The notes under the pieces: generated by a model
Seen by the model: the letters and a program-made list of their open reading frames with translations, nothing else
The model's database searches: none
What the model was told of the DNA's origin: nothing
Part shown: positions 17,561 through 25,308 of the stretch, piece by piece
Layout of the letters: every line of letters begins with the position of its first letter
Position numbering within the stretch: position 1 is the stretch's first letter
Source of the DNA: Streptomonospora nanhaiensis
Lineage (GTDB): Bacteria > Actinomycetota > Actinomycetes > Streptosporangiales > Streptosporangiaceae
Assembly (NCBI RefSeq): GCF_026642255.1
Contig: NZ_CP113264.1
Location: 6,200,001 to 6,264,000, forward strand
Reading direction: 5' to 3'
Length of the DNA: 64,000 nt
Position numbers and translations under genes: made by a program

Positions 17561-18133
17561 CTAGCCCTCGGGGGACTCCGAGGGCTCCGCGTCCCCGTCG
17601 CCCTCCGCCGCGGGGAGGTCCTCCAGCCCCTCGGCCAGGTGGGCCAGTTCGTCGAGTTCGGCCGAACCGGAGACGACCAGGGTCACGCCCTCCTCCCGCA
17701 GGACCAGGGCGCCCCAGTCCTCGGAGTCGTAGTGCTCCCACTCGCGTCCGCCGACCGCGACCGTGCCGACCTGCTCGGCCTCCTTGACGCGCTCCGCGAC
17801 GACCTGCTCGGGGTCGGCGTCGCTCTGGGTGAACATGGCGTGGCTGTCGGCCGCCGTGGCGAAACCGACGCTCCACTCGACCGGACCGCTCACGTTGAGG
17901 GTGGAGCTGGTGGGCGTCCACCCCTCGTCGGTCAGCTCGGCCGAGGGCGCCCTCACGGGGTAGTCGGCGGCCTCCCCCAGGACGTCGGCGTCCGGCCGGT
18001 AGTCCACGGTGGGGATGTGCTCGCCCGAGCGCGTGGAGACCACGAACGCCATGATCAGGACGATGCCCACGAGGATCCCGAGGGAGATGGCGTAGTTCTT
18101 GAAGGTCGCGCTGGACCGGCTGTACTCACTCAT
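17561..18133 (-). CDS. DUF4245 membrane-anchored protein
   Basis: 190 residues: one membrane helix near the N-terminus (about 14-34, YAISLGILVGIVLIMAFVV) and an extracytoplasmic domain including VDYRPDADVLGEAADYPVRAP, WSVGFATAADSHAMFTQSDADP and REWEHYDSEDWGALVLREEGVTLVVSG, the DUF4245 pattern. The acidic tail (about 170-190) is disordered. In actinobacteria DUF4245 is repeatedly found next to glpX (Rv1100/Rv1099c from memory), as here, with a TetR gene in between. Function unknown. Confidence 0.8.
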   Translation of the reverse strand: MSEYSRSSATFKNYAISLGILVGIVLIMAFVVSTRSGEHIPTVDYRPDADVLGEAADYPVRAPSAELTDEGWTPTSSTLNVSGPVEWSVGFATAADSHAMFTQSDADPEQVVAERVKEAEQVGTVAVGGREWEHYDSEDWGALVLREEGVTLVVSGSAELDELAHLAEGLEDLPAAEGDGDAEPSESPEG

Positions 18134-18311
18134 GACAGGGTCCAGCTTGCCGCAGGTCCGGGGCCTTTCCGACCCGGGGTGGGCTTAGCGGCGCGCACCC
18201 CCGGCCCCGCGGCGGCCCTGTCCGACCCCCGGGTCCGGCTGTGCGAGCGGGGTCGGCGCGGCGAGGGGCAGCCCGGCGGACGCGGGCCCGGAACGGTCCG
18301 CGGAAGACCGC

Positions 18312-18956
18312 CTAGGCCTCGGGTTCCGCGGTCCGGTGCCGTGGTTCGAGCCGGGTGAGCAGACCGGTGATGTCGTCGGCGAGCCTGCGCGCCTCGGCGT
18401 CGTCGCGGCGCACCACCTCGGCCACGGCCAGCAGCATGGCCCCGCTCACGACGATCAGGAGGGCCTCGTCCACCGGCTCGTCCGCCTTGCGGAACAGCGC
18501 CACGTTGCGGTCGGTCCACTGGGTGAGCCGTGACCGCAGCTGGTGGTCGAACCCGGGAGGGCCGTCACCGCTGAAGAACAGGCGGGTCGTGTCGCCCTCC
18601 TCGATGCATCCGAGGAGGTAGGCGTGCGCGGCGATGTTCATGAGCCGTGTGGGATCGCTCTCACCGCCCGCCCTGGCCTCCACGACCGCCTGGTGGGTCC
18701 GCTCCTGCTGGCGCTGCTGGAACTCCTCGTACAGGGCGAGGTAGAGGTCCGCCTTGCCGGTGAAGTGGTGGTAGAGGCTCCCGACGCTGGCCCCCGCCAC
18801 CGAGACGACCTCGCTGACACCGGCCTTGGCGAAACCCACCGTGTGGAAGACCTGGGCCGCCGCCCTGAGCAGGGCGCTGCGGGTGGCCGCTCCGCGTGGG
18901 GAGACCCGCGCGGGCTTCACCAGCTTCTCCGGCTTGTCCGTCTTGTCCACTGTCAC
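18312..18956 (-). CDS. TetR-family transcriptional regulator
   Basis: 214 residues from the GTG at 18956 (GGAG 7 nt upstream). Residues about 20-66 form the TetR helix-turn-helix: RSALLRAAAQVFHTVGFAKAGVSEVVSVAGASVGSLYHHFTGKADLY. The C-terminal ligand domain (about 75-205) is divergent; it ends with DDITGLLTRLEPRH. It is divergent from glpX with 176 bases between, so it may control glpX, itself or both. The ligand is unknown. Confidence 0.85.
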   Translation of the reverse strand: MTVDKTDKPEKLVKPARVSPRGAATRSALLRAAAQVFHTVGFAKAGVSEVVSVAGASVGSLYHHFTGKADLYLALYEEFQQRQQERTHQAVVEARAGGESDPTRLMNIAAHAYLLGCIEEGDTTRLFFSGDGPPGFDHQLRSRLTQWTDRNVALFRKADEPVDEALLIVVSGAMLLAVAEVVRRDDAEARRLADDITGLLTRLEPRHRTAEPEA

Positions 18957-19132
18957 ACCCTCACTCCAGTCCGGCCGCTCCGGTCCGGATCCCGCCAGAG
19001 TAGACCTTCGCGCCCTCCGGACGACCGGCTCGGGCGGCCGCGCGGGTACCCGGGGCCGCTCGGGGATCACGTCGGGTGACTACCCTAAGACCTGTCCCCC
19101 CGCCCTGTTCCCTGTCGGAAGGTGTCACGTCC

Positions 19133-20155
19133 ATGTCGCAGCCCAGTAGCCCGTCCGCGCAGCCCGCGGCGCCCGACCGCAACCTCGCGCTGGAGCTGGT
19201 CCGCGTCACAGAGACCGCGGCGCTCGCCGCCGCCCGCTGGGTCGGCAAGGGCGACAAGATCGGCGCCGACGGCGCCGCCGTGCGCGGCATGCGGCACATG
19301 ATCAGCACCGTGTCGATGAACGGCACGGTCGTGATCGGCGAGGGCGAGAAGGACAACGCCCCGATGCTCTACAACGGCGAGCGCGTGGGCGACGGCGGCG
19401 GCCACGACTGGGATGTAGCCGTCGACCCCGTCGACGGGACGACCCTGACCGCCATGGGCATGCCCAACGCCATCGCGGTGATCGCGATGAGCCCGCGCAA
19501 CACCATGTTCGACCCGTCCGCGGTGTTCTACATGGAGAAGCTGGCCGCGGGCCCGGAGGCGGCGGACGTGGTGGACATCGCCGCCCCCGTCGCCGACAAC
19601 GTCCGCGCGGTGGCCCGCGCCAAGGGCAAGTCGCCGCAGGACGTGACGGTGGTCATCCTCGACCGCCCCCGCCACAAGCAGCTCGTGCAGGACGTGCGCG
19701 ACGCGGGCGCCCGCATCAAGTTCATCAGCGACGGCGATGTGGCCGGCGCGATCATGGCGGCCCGTGCCGGCACCGGCGTCGACCTGCTCCTGGGCATCGG
19801 CGGCACCCCGGAGGGCATCATCACGGCCTGCGCCATGAAGTGCCTGGGCGGCGTCATCCAGGGCCGCCTGTGGCCGAAGGACGACGACGAGCGCCGCAAG
19901 GCCCTCGACGCCGGGCACGACCTGGGCCGCGTGCTGTACACCGACGACCTGGTCTCGTCCGACGACGTGTTCTTCGCCGCGACGGGCATCACCGACGGCG
20001 AGCTGGTCGGCGGCGTGCGGTACGAGTCCTCGCGTGTCATCACCGACTCCCTCGTCATGCGCGGCCGCAGCGGCACCGTCCGCCAGGTGCTCAGCGAGCA
20101 CCGCCTGAGCAAGCTGTCCGCGTACAGCGGCGTGGACCTCACCTCCGCGCCCTGA
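19133..20155 (+). CDS. glpX: Class II fructose-1,6-bisphosphatase
   Basis: 340 residues from the ATG at 19133, with GGAAGG about 10 nt upstream. The GlpX signatures are present: [36 protein letters not shown] (metal site), [14 protein letters not shown] and [23 protein letters not shown]. This is the essential gluconeogenic phosphatase of actinobacteria. The partner gene fumC lies further right, as in mycobacteria. TACCCT at 19081-19086 could be its -10 box. Confidence 0.97.
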   Translation: MSQPSSPSAQPAAPDRNLALELVRVTETAALAAARWVGKGDKIGADGAAVRGMRHMISTVSMNGTVVIGEGEKDNAPMLYNGERVGDGGGHDWDVAVDPVDGTTLTAMGMPNAIAVIAMSPRNTMFDPSAVFYMEKLAAGPEAADVVDIAAPVADNVRAVARAKGKSPQDVTVVILDRPRHKQLVQDVRDAGARIKFISDGDVAGAIMAARAGTGVDLLLGIGGTPEGIITACAMKCLGGVIQGRLWPKDDDERRKALDAGHDLGRVLYTDDLVSSDDVFFAATGITDGELVGGVRYESSRVITDSLVMRGRSGTVRQVLSEHRLSKLSAYSGVDLTSAP

Positions 20156-20164
20156 CCCGGCGTC

Positions 20165-20196
20165 CCGGGCCCGGACACCCCTCGTCCGGCGCCCGG
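20165..20196. terminator. Hairpin after glpX
   Basis: CCGGGC-CCGGAC pairs with GTCCGG-C-GCCCGG (one bulge), 10 nt past the glpX stop. Confidence 0.6.
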
Positions 20197-20376
20197 GCCC
20201 GGCGCCCGGTGGCAGGATCCCGCCGCTCCCCCGGCCGGTGGGGGCGGCGCGGGCGCCCTCTCCCCGACCGGCCGTCCGAAAGTGGCGCGGAACGCGAACC
20301 ACACCGGGGTGGACAGGCATCAGACCCGGCGTTGGCTGCGCGGTCGCGCGCGAAGAATTTCCCCGTCGGAGGTCCG

Positions 20377-22077
20377 ATGTCCCACCCCGATCCCTCACAG
20401 CAGCCCCAGTGGCAGCATCAGCCGCCCGGGCGGCCCGGGCAGGGTTTCCCTCCGCCGCAGGGCCCCGTCCCCGGTCAGCAGTACGCCGCTCCGGGTGTTC
20501 CGGGCGGCGTGCCCGGCGCCCCGGGCGGCGGTGTTCCCGGGGGCCCGCCCCCCGGCCAGTACTCCGGCGGGTACGGCCCGCCTCCGGGCGGTGGCGGCGG
20601 GCGCAACCGCTGGCTGATCCCCGCCGCGGCGGGCGTGGCGCTCGTCGTGATGGGCGGAACCGTCTGGGCCACCGTCTCCCTGGTGAGCTTCGGCGGTCCG
20701 CAGCCCGAGTCCGTGCTCCCCGGCAGCTCCGTCGCGTTCGGCAAGGTCGACCTGTCGATCGACGGGTCCCAGGCCATGGAGCTGATCCGGTTCGTCGACC
20801 AGCTCCCGGCGGAGATGACCGAGGAGATGGACGAGCCCGACGGCGACATGACGGAGCTGTTCGCGGAGGTCTTCGTCGAGGCCTTCCCCGAGTCCCGCCA
20901 GGCCGACGTGGAGGAGTGGATCGGCCAGCGCGCCGGCGTCTCCGTGTGGCCGACCGCCGACGCCGCGGCCGAGGTCGACGAGGGCTCCGGCCTCGCGATG
21001 GCGCTGGCGCTGGCGGTCGAGGACGAGCGGCGCGCCGAGGAGGAGCTGGCCTCCCTCGCGAGCGGCGACGACACCCTCCACTTCGAGATGACCAACGGCT
21101 TCGCCCTGCTCTCCACCTCCGAGGCGGCGCTGGCCGACCGGGCCGCCCAGGTGGACGAGCACGGGTCCCTGGAGGACTCCGACGTCTACTCCGGCGACGT
21201 GGCCGACGTGCCCGGCGGAAGCCTGGCCGTGGGCTGGACGGATTTCACGCGCCTCATGGAGGTGGAGGGCGTCGCCGCGGAGATCCAGAGCGGGATGGCC
21301 GCCGAGACCGGTGAGGTGAGCGGCCGGGCCACCGCGTCGCTGCGGATCGACGGCGACTACCTGGAGGCGCGGGCGGACGTCTTCGACTTCGAGGTGGACA
21401 GCGCCGACCTGGCCTGGCTGGCCGAGACGCCGGGCGCGAGCGTGGCGGCGATGGAGTCGCTGCCGGAGAGCACCGTCATGGCGTTCGGCGCCAGCGGCCT
21501 GGACACGGCTCTGACCGACGCCTACGAGAGCGACGAGATCCCGTTCCTGAGCGGCAGCGGCGAGATGCAGGAGATGGAGCGCGAGTTCAACGCCATGGGC
21601 GCTCCGCTGCCGGAGGGCTTCACGAACCTGCTGGGCTCGTCCACGGCGTTCGGCGTCACCGGCATGGACCTGGACAGCTTCTTCGGCTCGGCCTACGGCG
21701 GCGGCGAGGAGTTCTCGTTCCAGTACCGCGCGGTCGGCGGCGACGAGGGCGTCCTGGGCGACTTCGTCGAGAACGTGGCCGCCTCCGACCCGTACGCCAC
21801 TCCCCCGGGTGTGGCCACCGACGGGGACGCCGTCGTCGTGGCGAGCGGCAGCAGCGCCACCGGGCGCCTGGGCGACGACCCGGTGTTCCAGCAGACCATG
21901 CAGGAGATGGACGACGCCGTGGTCGCCGGCTACTTCGACATGCGCCAGGTGCTGACGGACACCGAGGTGCAGAACCCCGCCGAGTGGGGGGCGATGGGCC
22001 TGGCCGTGAGCGTCACCGAGGAGGGTCGGCGCAGCGGCGTCGAACTGCGCTGGTCCCCCAGCGGCGGCGGCGAGTGA
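20377..22077 (+). CDS. DUF3352-like membrane-anchored protein
   Basis: 566 residues from the ATG at 20377, where GGAGG sits 5 nt upstream. Residues 1-75 are Gly/Pro/Gln-rich and cytoplasmic; one membrane helix lies at about 79-105. The large extracytoplasmic part (about 110-566) resembles DUF3352: LPGSSVAFGKVDLSIDGSQ, repeated QRAGVSVWPTADAA and DRAAQVDEHGSLEDSD segments, and a C-terminal GYFDMRQVLTD. It is acidic with no cysteines seen. Function unknown; by topology it is an envelope protein. Convergent with the ABC exporter genes. Confidence 0.6.
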   Translation: MSHPDPSQQPQWQHQPPGRPGQGFPPPQGPVPGQQYAAPGVPGGVPGAPGGGVPGGPPPGQYSGGYGPPPGGGGGRNRWLIPAAAGVALVVMGGTVWATVSLVSFGGPQPESVLPGSSVAFGKVDLSIDGSQAMELIRFVDQLPAEMTEEMDEPDGDMTELFAEVFVEAFPESRQADVEEWIGQRAGVSVWPTADAAAEVDEGSGLAMALALAVEDERRAEEELASLASGDDTLHFEMTNGFALLSTSEAALADRAAQVDEHGSLEDSDVYSGDVADVPGGSLAVGWTDFTRLMEVEGVAAEIQSGMAAETGEVSGRATASLRIDGDYLEARADVFDFEVDSADLAWLAETPGASVAAMESLPESTVMAFGASGLDTALTDAYESDEIPFLSGSGEMQEMEREFNAMGAPLPEGFTNLLGSSTAFGVTGMDLDSFFGSAYGGGEEFSFQYRAVGGDEGVLGDFVENVAASDPYATPPGVATDGDAVVVASGSSATGRLGDDPVFQQTMQEMDDAVVAGYFDMRQVLTDTEVQNPAEWGAMGLAVSVTEEGRRSGVELRWSPSGGGE

Positions 22078-22117
22078 GCCGGCGCGCGCCCCGGTAGGGC
22101 GCGCGGGGCGGCAGGAC

Positions 22118-22156
22118 GGACGGCGCGGGAGCCCCTGGGGACGGCCCGCGCCGTCC
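22118..22156. terminator. Bidirectional terminator hairpin
   Basis: Perfect 12-bp stem GGACGGCGCGGG / CCCGCGCCGTCC with a 15-nt loop, between the convergent DUF3352 and ABC permease genes. Confidence 0.75.
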
Positions 22157-22211
22157 GCGTGCCGCAACCCCCCCGGGGGACGGGGCGGCCCGCGCCCCGT
22201 CCGGGGTGTTC

Positions 22212-23039
22212 TCAGCCGACGACGCGCCGTCGCATCTGGAAGCCTGCCAGGAACCACATCAGCACGATGAACCCCAGCAGCACCCCGACGTGGAGGAGCG
22301 CCGCACCGGCGCCGAGCCCTCCGAACACCGAGCCGCGGATCAGCTCGACCGCGTGGTAGAGCGGGTTGGCCATGGCGGCGTTCTGCACCCAGGCGGGCAG
22401 CTCCGTGAGCGGGAAGAACGTGCCCGCGACCAGGAACAGCGGAGTGAACAGGCCGCTGAACACGTAGTCCATGGACCGCACCGACGTGATCACCGCGGAG
22501 ATCCAGATGCCGAAGAGCGCGAACGCGAACCCGGCCAGGAACGCGATGAACGGCACCAGGAGCATGCCCGGGCCGGGTCGGAGCCCGAAGCCGACGGCGA
22601 CCAGCAGGGGGACGCAGCCGTACACGCCCGAGCGCATCGCCAGCCACAGGGCCTCGCCGGTGACGAGCTCGCGCACGTCCACCGGGGCGGCGAGGATGCC
22701 CTCGTAGGTGTGCAGGAAGCGCCGCTTGATGAAGGTGTTGATGACGGCGGGCATCATCGACTGGAACATCACGGACACCGCCACGATGCCGGTGCCGAGG
22801 AAGTCGATGTAGCTGAACCCGGCGAGGGTGCCGATGAGGGCGCCCATCCCGAATCCGAAGCAGAGCAGGTAGAGGGTCGGCTCGACGACGGCGGCGAACG
22901 TGGTGGCGCGCCAGGACTGGCCGTACAGGATCCACTCGCGGGCGACGACGCCGATCACGGCGTCGGCCTCGATCCGTCCGGGGCGCGCGTGGACCTCGGG
23001 CCGGGCGTCGTCCCTGGCCCGGTCGTGCTGGATGCTCAT
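22212..23039 (-). CDS. ABC-2 type exporter permease
   Basis: 275 residues with six membrane helices and an N-terminal cytoplasmic stretch; typical of the DrrB/NodJ group. Family features include EPTLYLLCFGFGMGALIG, SYIDFLGTGIVAVSVMFQSMMPAV and, in the second half, LFLVAGTFFPLTELPAWVQNAAMANPLYHAVELIRG. The start overlaps the stop of the ATPase gene by four bases (ATGA). Together they make a two-gene exporter for a lipid, glycan or drug; the substrate is unknown. Confidence 0.92.
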   Translation of the reverse strand: MSIQHDRARDDARPEVHARPGRIEADAVIGVVAREWILYGQSWRATTFAAVVEPTLYLLCFGFGMGALIGTLAGFSYIDFLGTGIVAVSVMFQSMMPAVINTFIKRRFLHTYEGILAAPVDVRELVTGEALWLAMRSGVYGCVPLLVAVGFGLRPGPGMLLVPFIAFLAGFAFALFGIWISAVITSVRSMDYVFSGLFTPLFLVAGTFFPLTELPAWVQNAAMANPLYHAVELIRGSVFGGLGAGAALLHVGVLLGFIVLMWFLAGFQMRRRVVG

Positions 23040-24013
23040 TCGACGCTCTCTCCGGTCAGGGTCACGAACACGTCCTCCAGGGTGCTGGCCCGGCGGTGGG
23101 GGGTCCCCAGCCGGTCGCGGAGGGAGTCGGGCAGCTCCTCGGCACGCAGGACCGACAGGGTGACGCCGGTCCGGCGGGTGGTGAAGCCGTGCTCGCGGAC
23201 GCGGCGTTCGAGGACGTCGGCGCCCTCGTCCCCCGGGGTGTACTCCTCGACGGTGGAGCCCGCGTACTTGGCGACGAGGTCGGCGGGGGTGCCGCGCTCG
23301 ACCACCGCGCCCTTCGCCATGAGCGCCACCTCGTCGGAGAGGCGTTCGGCCTCCTCGATGTAGTGGGTGGACATCAGGACGGTGACGCCCTCGTCGCGCA
23401 GCGCGGAGATGACGCCCCACAGGTCCTGGCGCACCTGCGGGTCGAGGCCGACGGTGGGCTCGTCCATGAGGACGAGCTCGGGTCTGTGGAGGAGGGCGCG
23501 GACGATGAGGAGGCGGCGGCGCATGCCCCCGGACAGGTCGTCCACGAGCGTGTCGCCCCGGTCGCCGAGCTGGGCGAGGCGCATGGCGCGGGCGACCGCC
23601 TCCTTGCGCCGGGCGCGCGGAACCCGGTAGAGGAAGGAGAACATCCGCAGGTTCTGCTCGACGGTGAGCTCCTCGTCGAGGTTGTCGTGCTGGGGGACGA
23701 CGCCCATGCGGGCGCGGGCCCACTTGGACTCGGCGGGGATCGGGTGCCCGAGGATGCGGATCTCGCCCTCGTCCGCGAGGGACTGGGCGGTCAGCATCTT
23801 CATGGTCGTGGACTTGCCCGCGCCGTTGGGGCCGAGGAGTCCGAGGACGACGCCCTGGGGGACCTCCAGGTCGAGCCCGTCGACGGCGGTGAGCGTTCCG
23901 AAGCGCTTGACGACGCCGCGGAGCAGCAGTGCGGGCACGTCCGGCGGGGGTGTGTCGACGGGGGTGGAGGACGCGCTCCCGGGCAGGCGGCGGCCGGGCA
24001 CAGGTGTGGTCAT
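23036..24013 (-). CDS. ABC exporter ATPase (DrrA/NodI type)
   Basis: 325 residues. Walker A GPNGAGKST with lysine 67, Q-loop VVPQHDNLD, signature LSGGMRRRL, Walker B LVLMDEPTVGLD and the H-loop STHYIEEAERLSDEV. The C-terminal 80 residues (VEEYTPGDEGADVLERRVREHGF and STLEDVFVTLTGE) are those of DrrA/NodI exporters. Start ATG 24013; there is no RBS, and TACGGT lies 6 nt upstream, so the mRNA is probably leaderless. Operon with the permease. Confidence 0.95.
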   Translation of the reverse strand: MTTPVPGRRLPGSASSTPVDTPPPDVPALLLRGVVKRFGTLTAVDGLDLEVPQGVVLGLLGPNGAGKSTTMKMLTAQSLADEGEIRILGHPIPAESKWARARMGVVPQHDNLDEELTVEQNLRMFSFLYRVPRARRKEAVARAMRLAQLGDRGDTLVDDLSGGMRRRLLIVRALLHRPELVLMDEPTVGLDPQVRQDLWGVISALRDEGVTVLMSTHYIEEAERLSDEVALMAKGAVVERGTPADLVAKYAGSTVEEYTPGDEGADVLERRVREHGFTTRRTGVTLSVLRAEELPDSLRDRLGTPHRRASTLEDVFVTLTGESVE

Positions 24014-24019
24014 GGCCCA

Positions 24020-24025
24020 ACCGTA
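24020..24025 (-). promoter_or_regulatory. -10 box TACGGT, leaderless start of ABC exporter operon
   Basis: Minus-strand TACGGT, exactly 6 nt from the ATG at 24013. Confidence 0.55.
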
Positions 24026-24177
24026 GGCACCGGGTGCCCGGAATTCCAACGGGTTTACGCCCGCCGCGCGGACGCCGCACGGCCTGTTCGCGCGCCCCCG
24101 GAGGCCGGGCGCCGCAGGCGGGGGCCGCCCCGGCGACCCCCCGCGCCGCGCCCGCCCCGGGGGCCGCGGAAAACCCG

Positions 24178-24207
24178 TTGCGCCCGCTCGGAGCCCCTGC
24201 CTACCAT
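24178..24207 (+). promoter_or_regulatory. Candidate promoter of the RNHCP leader
   Basis: TTGCGC (about 24178-24183) and TACCAT (about 24202-24207) are 18 nt apart, with an AAAA run just upstream of the -35 box. An AT-rich stretch at that place is what WhiB7/WblC-type promoters show, but this is only a resemblance. Confidence 0.35.
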
Positions 24208-24213
24208 CGTCAC

Positions 24214-24235
24214 TTCCGGGCCGGGGAGCCCGGAA
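24214..24235 (+). promoter_or_regulatory. Early leader hairpin
   Basis: Perfect 8-bp stem TTCCGGGC / GCCCGGAA with a six-base loop, placed near the 5-prime end of the proposed RNHCP leader RNA. Confidence 0.5.
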
Positions 24236-24286
24236 CCGGAGACGATTCCCGGGGGCCGACGCCCCACGGGTCAAGGACAGGTGTTG

Positions 24287-24343
24287 ATGAACCGGAACGC
24301 GCCGAGCGCGCCTCACATCCCTGCGGGCCCCCGCACCGTCTGA
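24287..24343 (+). CDS. Putative 18-residue leader peptide upstream of RNHCP genes
   Basis: ATG at 24287 with AAGGA 9 nt upstream (GTG 24281 and TTG 24284 are in frame); the peptide is MNRNAPSAPHIPAGPRTV and stops at 24341-24343. The nine bases 24301-24309 (GCCGAGCGC) inside it are exactly complementary to 24367-24375, which directly precede the RBS-masking hairpin. A ribosome on the leader ORF would therefore alter folding downstream. Such an arrangement is typical of translation- or transcription-attenuated genes. The peptide is not known to me; conservation in relatives would decide. Confidence 0.4.
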   Translation: MNRNAPSAPHIPAGPRTV

Positions 24344-24375
24344 CGCGGCGCCCCTTCCGTCGAGAAGCGCTCGGC
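24301..24375 (+). promoter_or_regulatory. Long-range stem: leader ORF pairs with region before the RNHCP RBS
   Basis: GCCGAGCGC (24301-24309) and GCGCTCGGC (24367-24375) are perfect 9-base complements. The first arm lies within the leader ORF; the second abuts the arm that masks the RBS. Confidence 0.5.
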
Positions 24376-24378
24376 CTG

Positions 24379-24411
24379 CTCCTGCTGCCTCGTACCACTT
24401 CCAGCAAGGAG
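24379..24411 (+). promoter_or_regulatory. RBS-sequestering hairpin of the first RNHCP gene
   Basis: CTCCTGCTG (24379-24387) pairs with CAGCAAGGAG (24402-24411) through nine base pairs and one bulged A. The right arm contains the Shine-Dalgarno AAGGAG (24406-24411), 6 nt before the GTG at 24418, so translation should be blocked when the hairpin forms. Confidence 0.6.
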
Positions 24412-24417
24412 TTCCGG

Positions 24418-24795
24418 GTGTCCACCACCGATTCACCGTACGAACCCAGTCCCACCCTGCGCACCAGCACCTTCACGTGCCTGCGCTGCGGCCTGTCCGT
24501 GTCCGCCCTCGCGCCCGGGGGAGAACGGCGCGACCACTGCCCGAGCTGCCTGACCTCGCGCCACGTCGTCGACCAGGTCCGGGGCGGCCGCTCCGACTGC
24601 GGCGGGCGCATGGTCCCCGTCTCCGTCGCGGTCGTGCGCGACGGGGCCTGGATGCTCGTCCACCGCTGCACGCTGTGCGACGAGCTGGCCGGGAGCTCCG
24701 TCTCCCGGGACGACAACCACCTCGTCCTCATGAGGATCGCGGTGCGGCCCCTCGCCGACCCGCCGTTCCCGCTCGACCTGTTCGGGGAGGTGTGA
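24418..24795 (+). CDS. RNHCP-domain zinc-binding protein, copy 1
   Basis: 125 residues from the GTG at 24418 with AAGGAG 6 nt upstream. Cysteine pairs C21-x2-C24, C41-x2-C44 (within RRDHCPSC) and C84-x2-C87 (HRCTLCDEL), plus C61, suggest a zinc-ribbon-like fold. The RNHCP family is named after the Arg-Asn-His-Cys-Pro signature, which here reads RDHCP. Function is not established; the fold and basic residues hint at a nucleic-acid or ribosome partner, which is inference only. It forms an operon with copy 2, starting three bases before. Confidence 0.75.
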   Translation: MSTTDSPYEPSPTLRTSTFTCLRCGLSVSALAPGGERRDHCPSCLTSRHVVDQVRGGRSDCGGRMVPVSVAVVRDGAWMLVHRCTLCDELAGSSVSRDDNHLVLMRIAVRPLADPPFPLDLFGEV

Positions 24796-24797
24796 GC

Positions 24798-25208
24798 GTG
24801 GGACGGCGCAACGTGCGTGACCGGCGGCCCCAGCGGGCGAAGACCGTCCGGCACGCCGCCGGCGAGTCCGGGTCGTTCCGGTGCGCGGGGTGCCGTCTGG
24901 AGGTCCCCCTCGCCGCACCGGGGACCAGCCACCGGAACCACTGCCCGAACTGCCTGGCCAGCCTGCACGTGGACCGCCGGATTCCCGGTGACCGCGCCGC
25001 GGACTGCCGGGGCAGGATGGTCGCGCTGAGCCTCTCCTCGCGTCCCGACGGGGAGTGGATGCTCATCCACCGCTGCGTTCGCTGCGGCGAACTCGGCTCC
25101 AACCGCGTGGCCGGGGACGACAACCCCCGCGCCCTGGTCCGGTTGGCGGTCCGCCCGCTCGCGGCCGCCTCCGACGCGGTGGCGAGGCGGGTGCTGCTCC
25201 GCCTGTAG
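24798..25208 (+). CDS. RNHCP-domain zinc-binding protein, copy 2
   Basis: 136 residues from the GTG at 24798, supported by GGGGAGG 7 nt upstream; a GTG at 24792 would overlap the stop of copy 1. It keeps the exact RNHCP signature (HRNHCPNC, about 45-52), C29-x2-C32 and HRCVRCGELGSNRVAGDDNPR. It is about 35-40 percent identical to copy 1 by eye, so the two arose by tandem duplication. The N-terminus is more basic (VGRRNVRDRRPQRAKTVRH). Function unknown; a hairpin at 25241-25274 follows the operon. Confidence 0.75.
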   Translation: MGRRNVRDRRPQRAKTVRHAAGESGSFRCAGCRLEVPLAAPGTSHRNHCPNCLASLHVDRRIPGDRAADCRGRMVALSLSSRPDGEWMLIHRCVRCGELGSNRVAGDDNPRALVRLAVRPLAAASDAVARRVLLRL

Positions 25209-25240
25209 GGGCGGCGCCGACGGGGTTCCGGAGGCGCCGT

Positions 25241-25274
25241 GGGCGGGTCCGGCCGGGAACAGGCCGGCCCGCCC
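25241..25274. terminator. Terminator hairpin after RNHCP operon
   Basis: GGGCGGG-T-CCGGCC pairs with GGCCGG-CCCGCCC (one bulge), about 30 nt past the stop of copy 2 and before the convergent secreted-protein gene. Confidence 0.65.
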
Positions 25275-25308
25275 GCGGCTCCCGGGCCGGCCGGCCCGCG
25301 TGCGCCTC

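Noticed and set aside
20395-22935. 846-codon minus-strand ORF across the DUF3352 gene and ABC permease
   Set aside because: Shadow frame; its product is Arg/Gly/His-rich and both genes underneath have RBS and domain support.
24100-24290. Zur box before the RNHCP genes
   Set aside because: Zinc-protein context suggested it, but no TGAAAATCATTTTCA-like palindrome is present; only the leader elements are.
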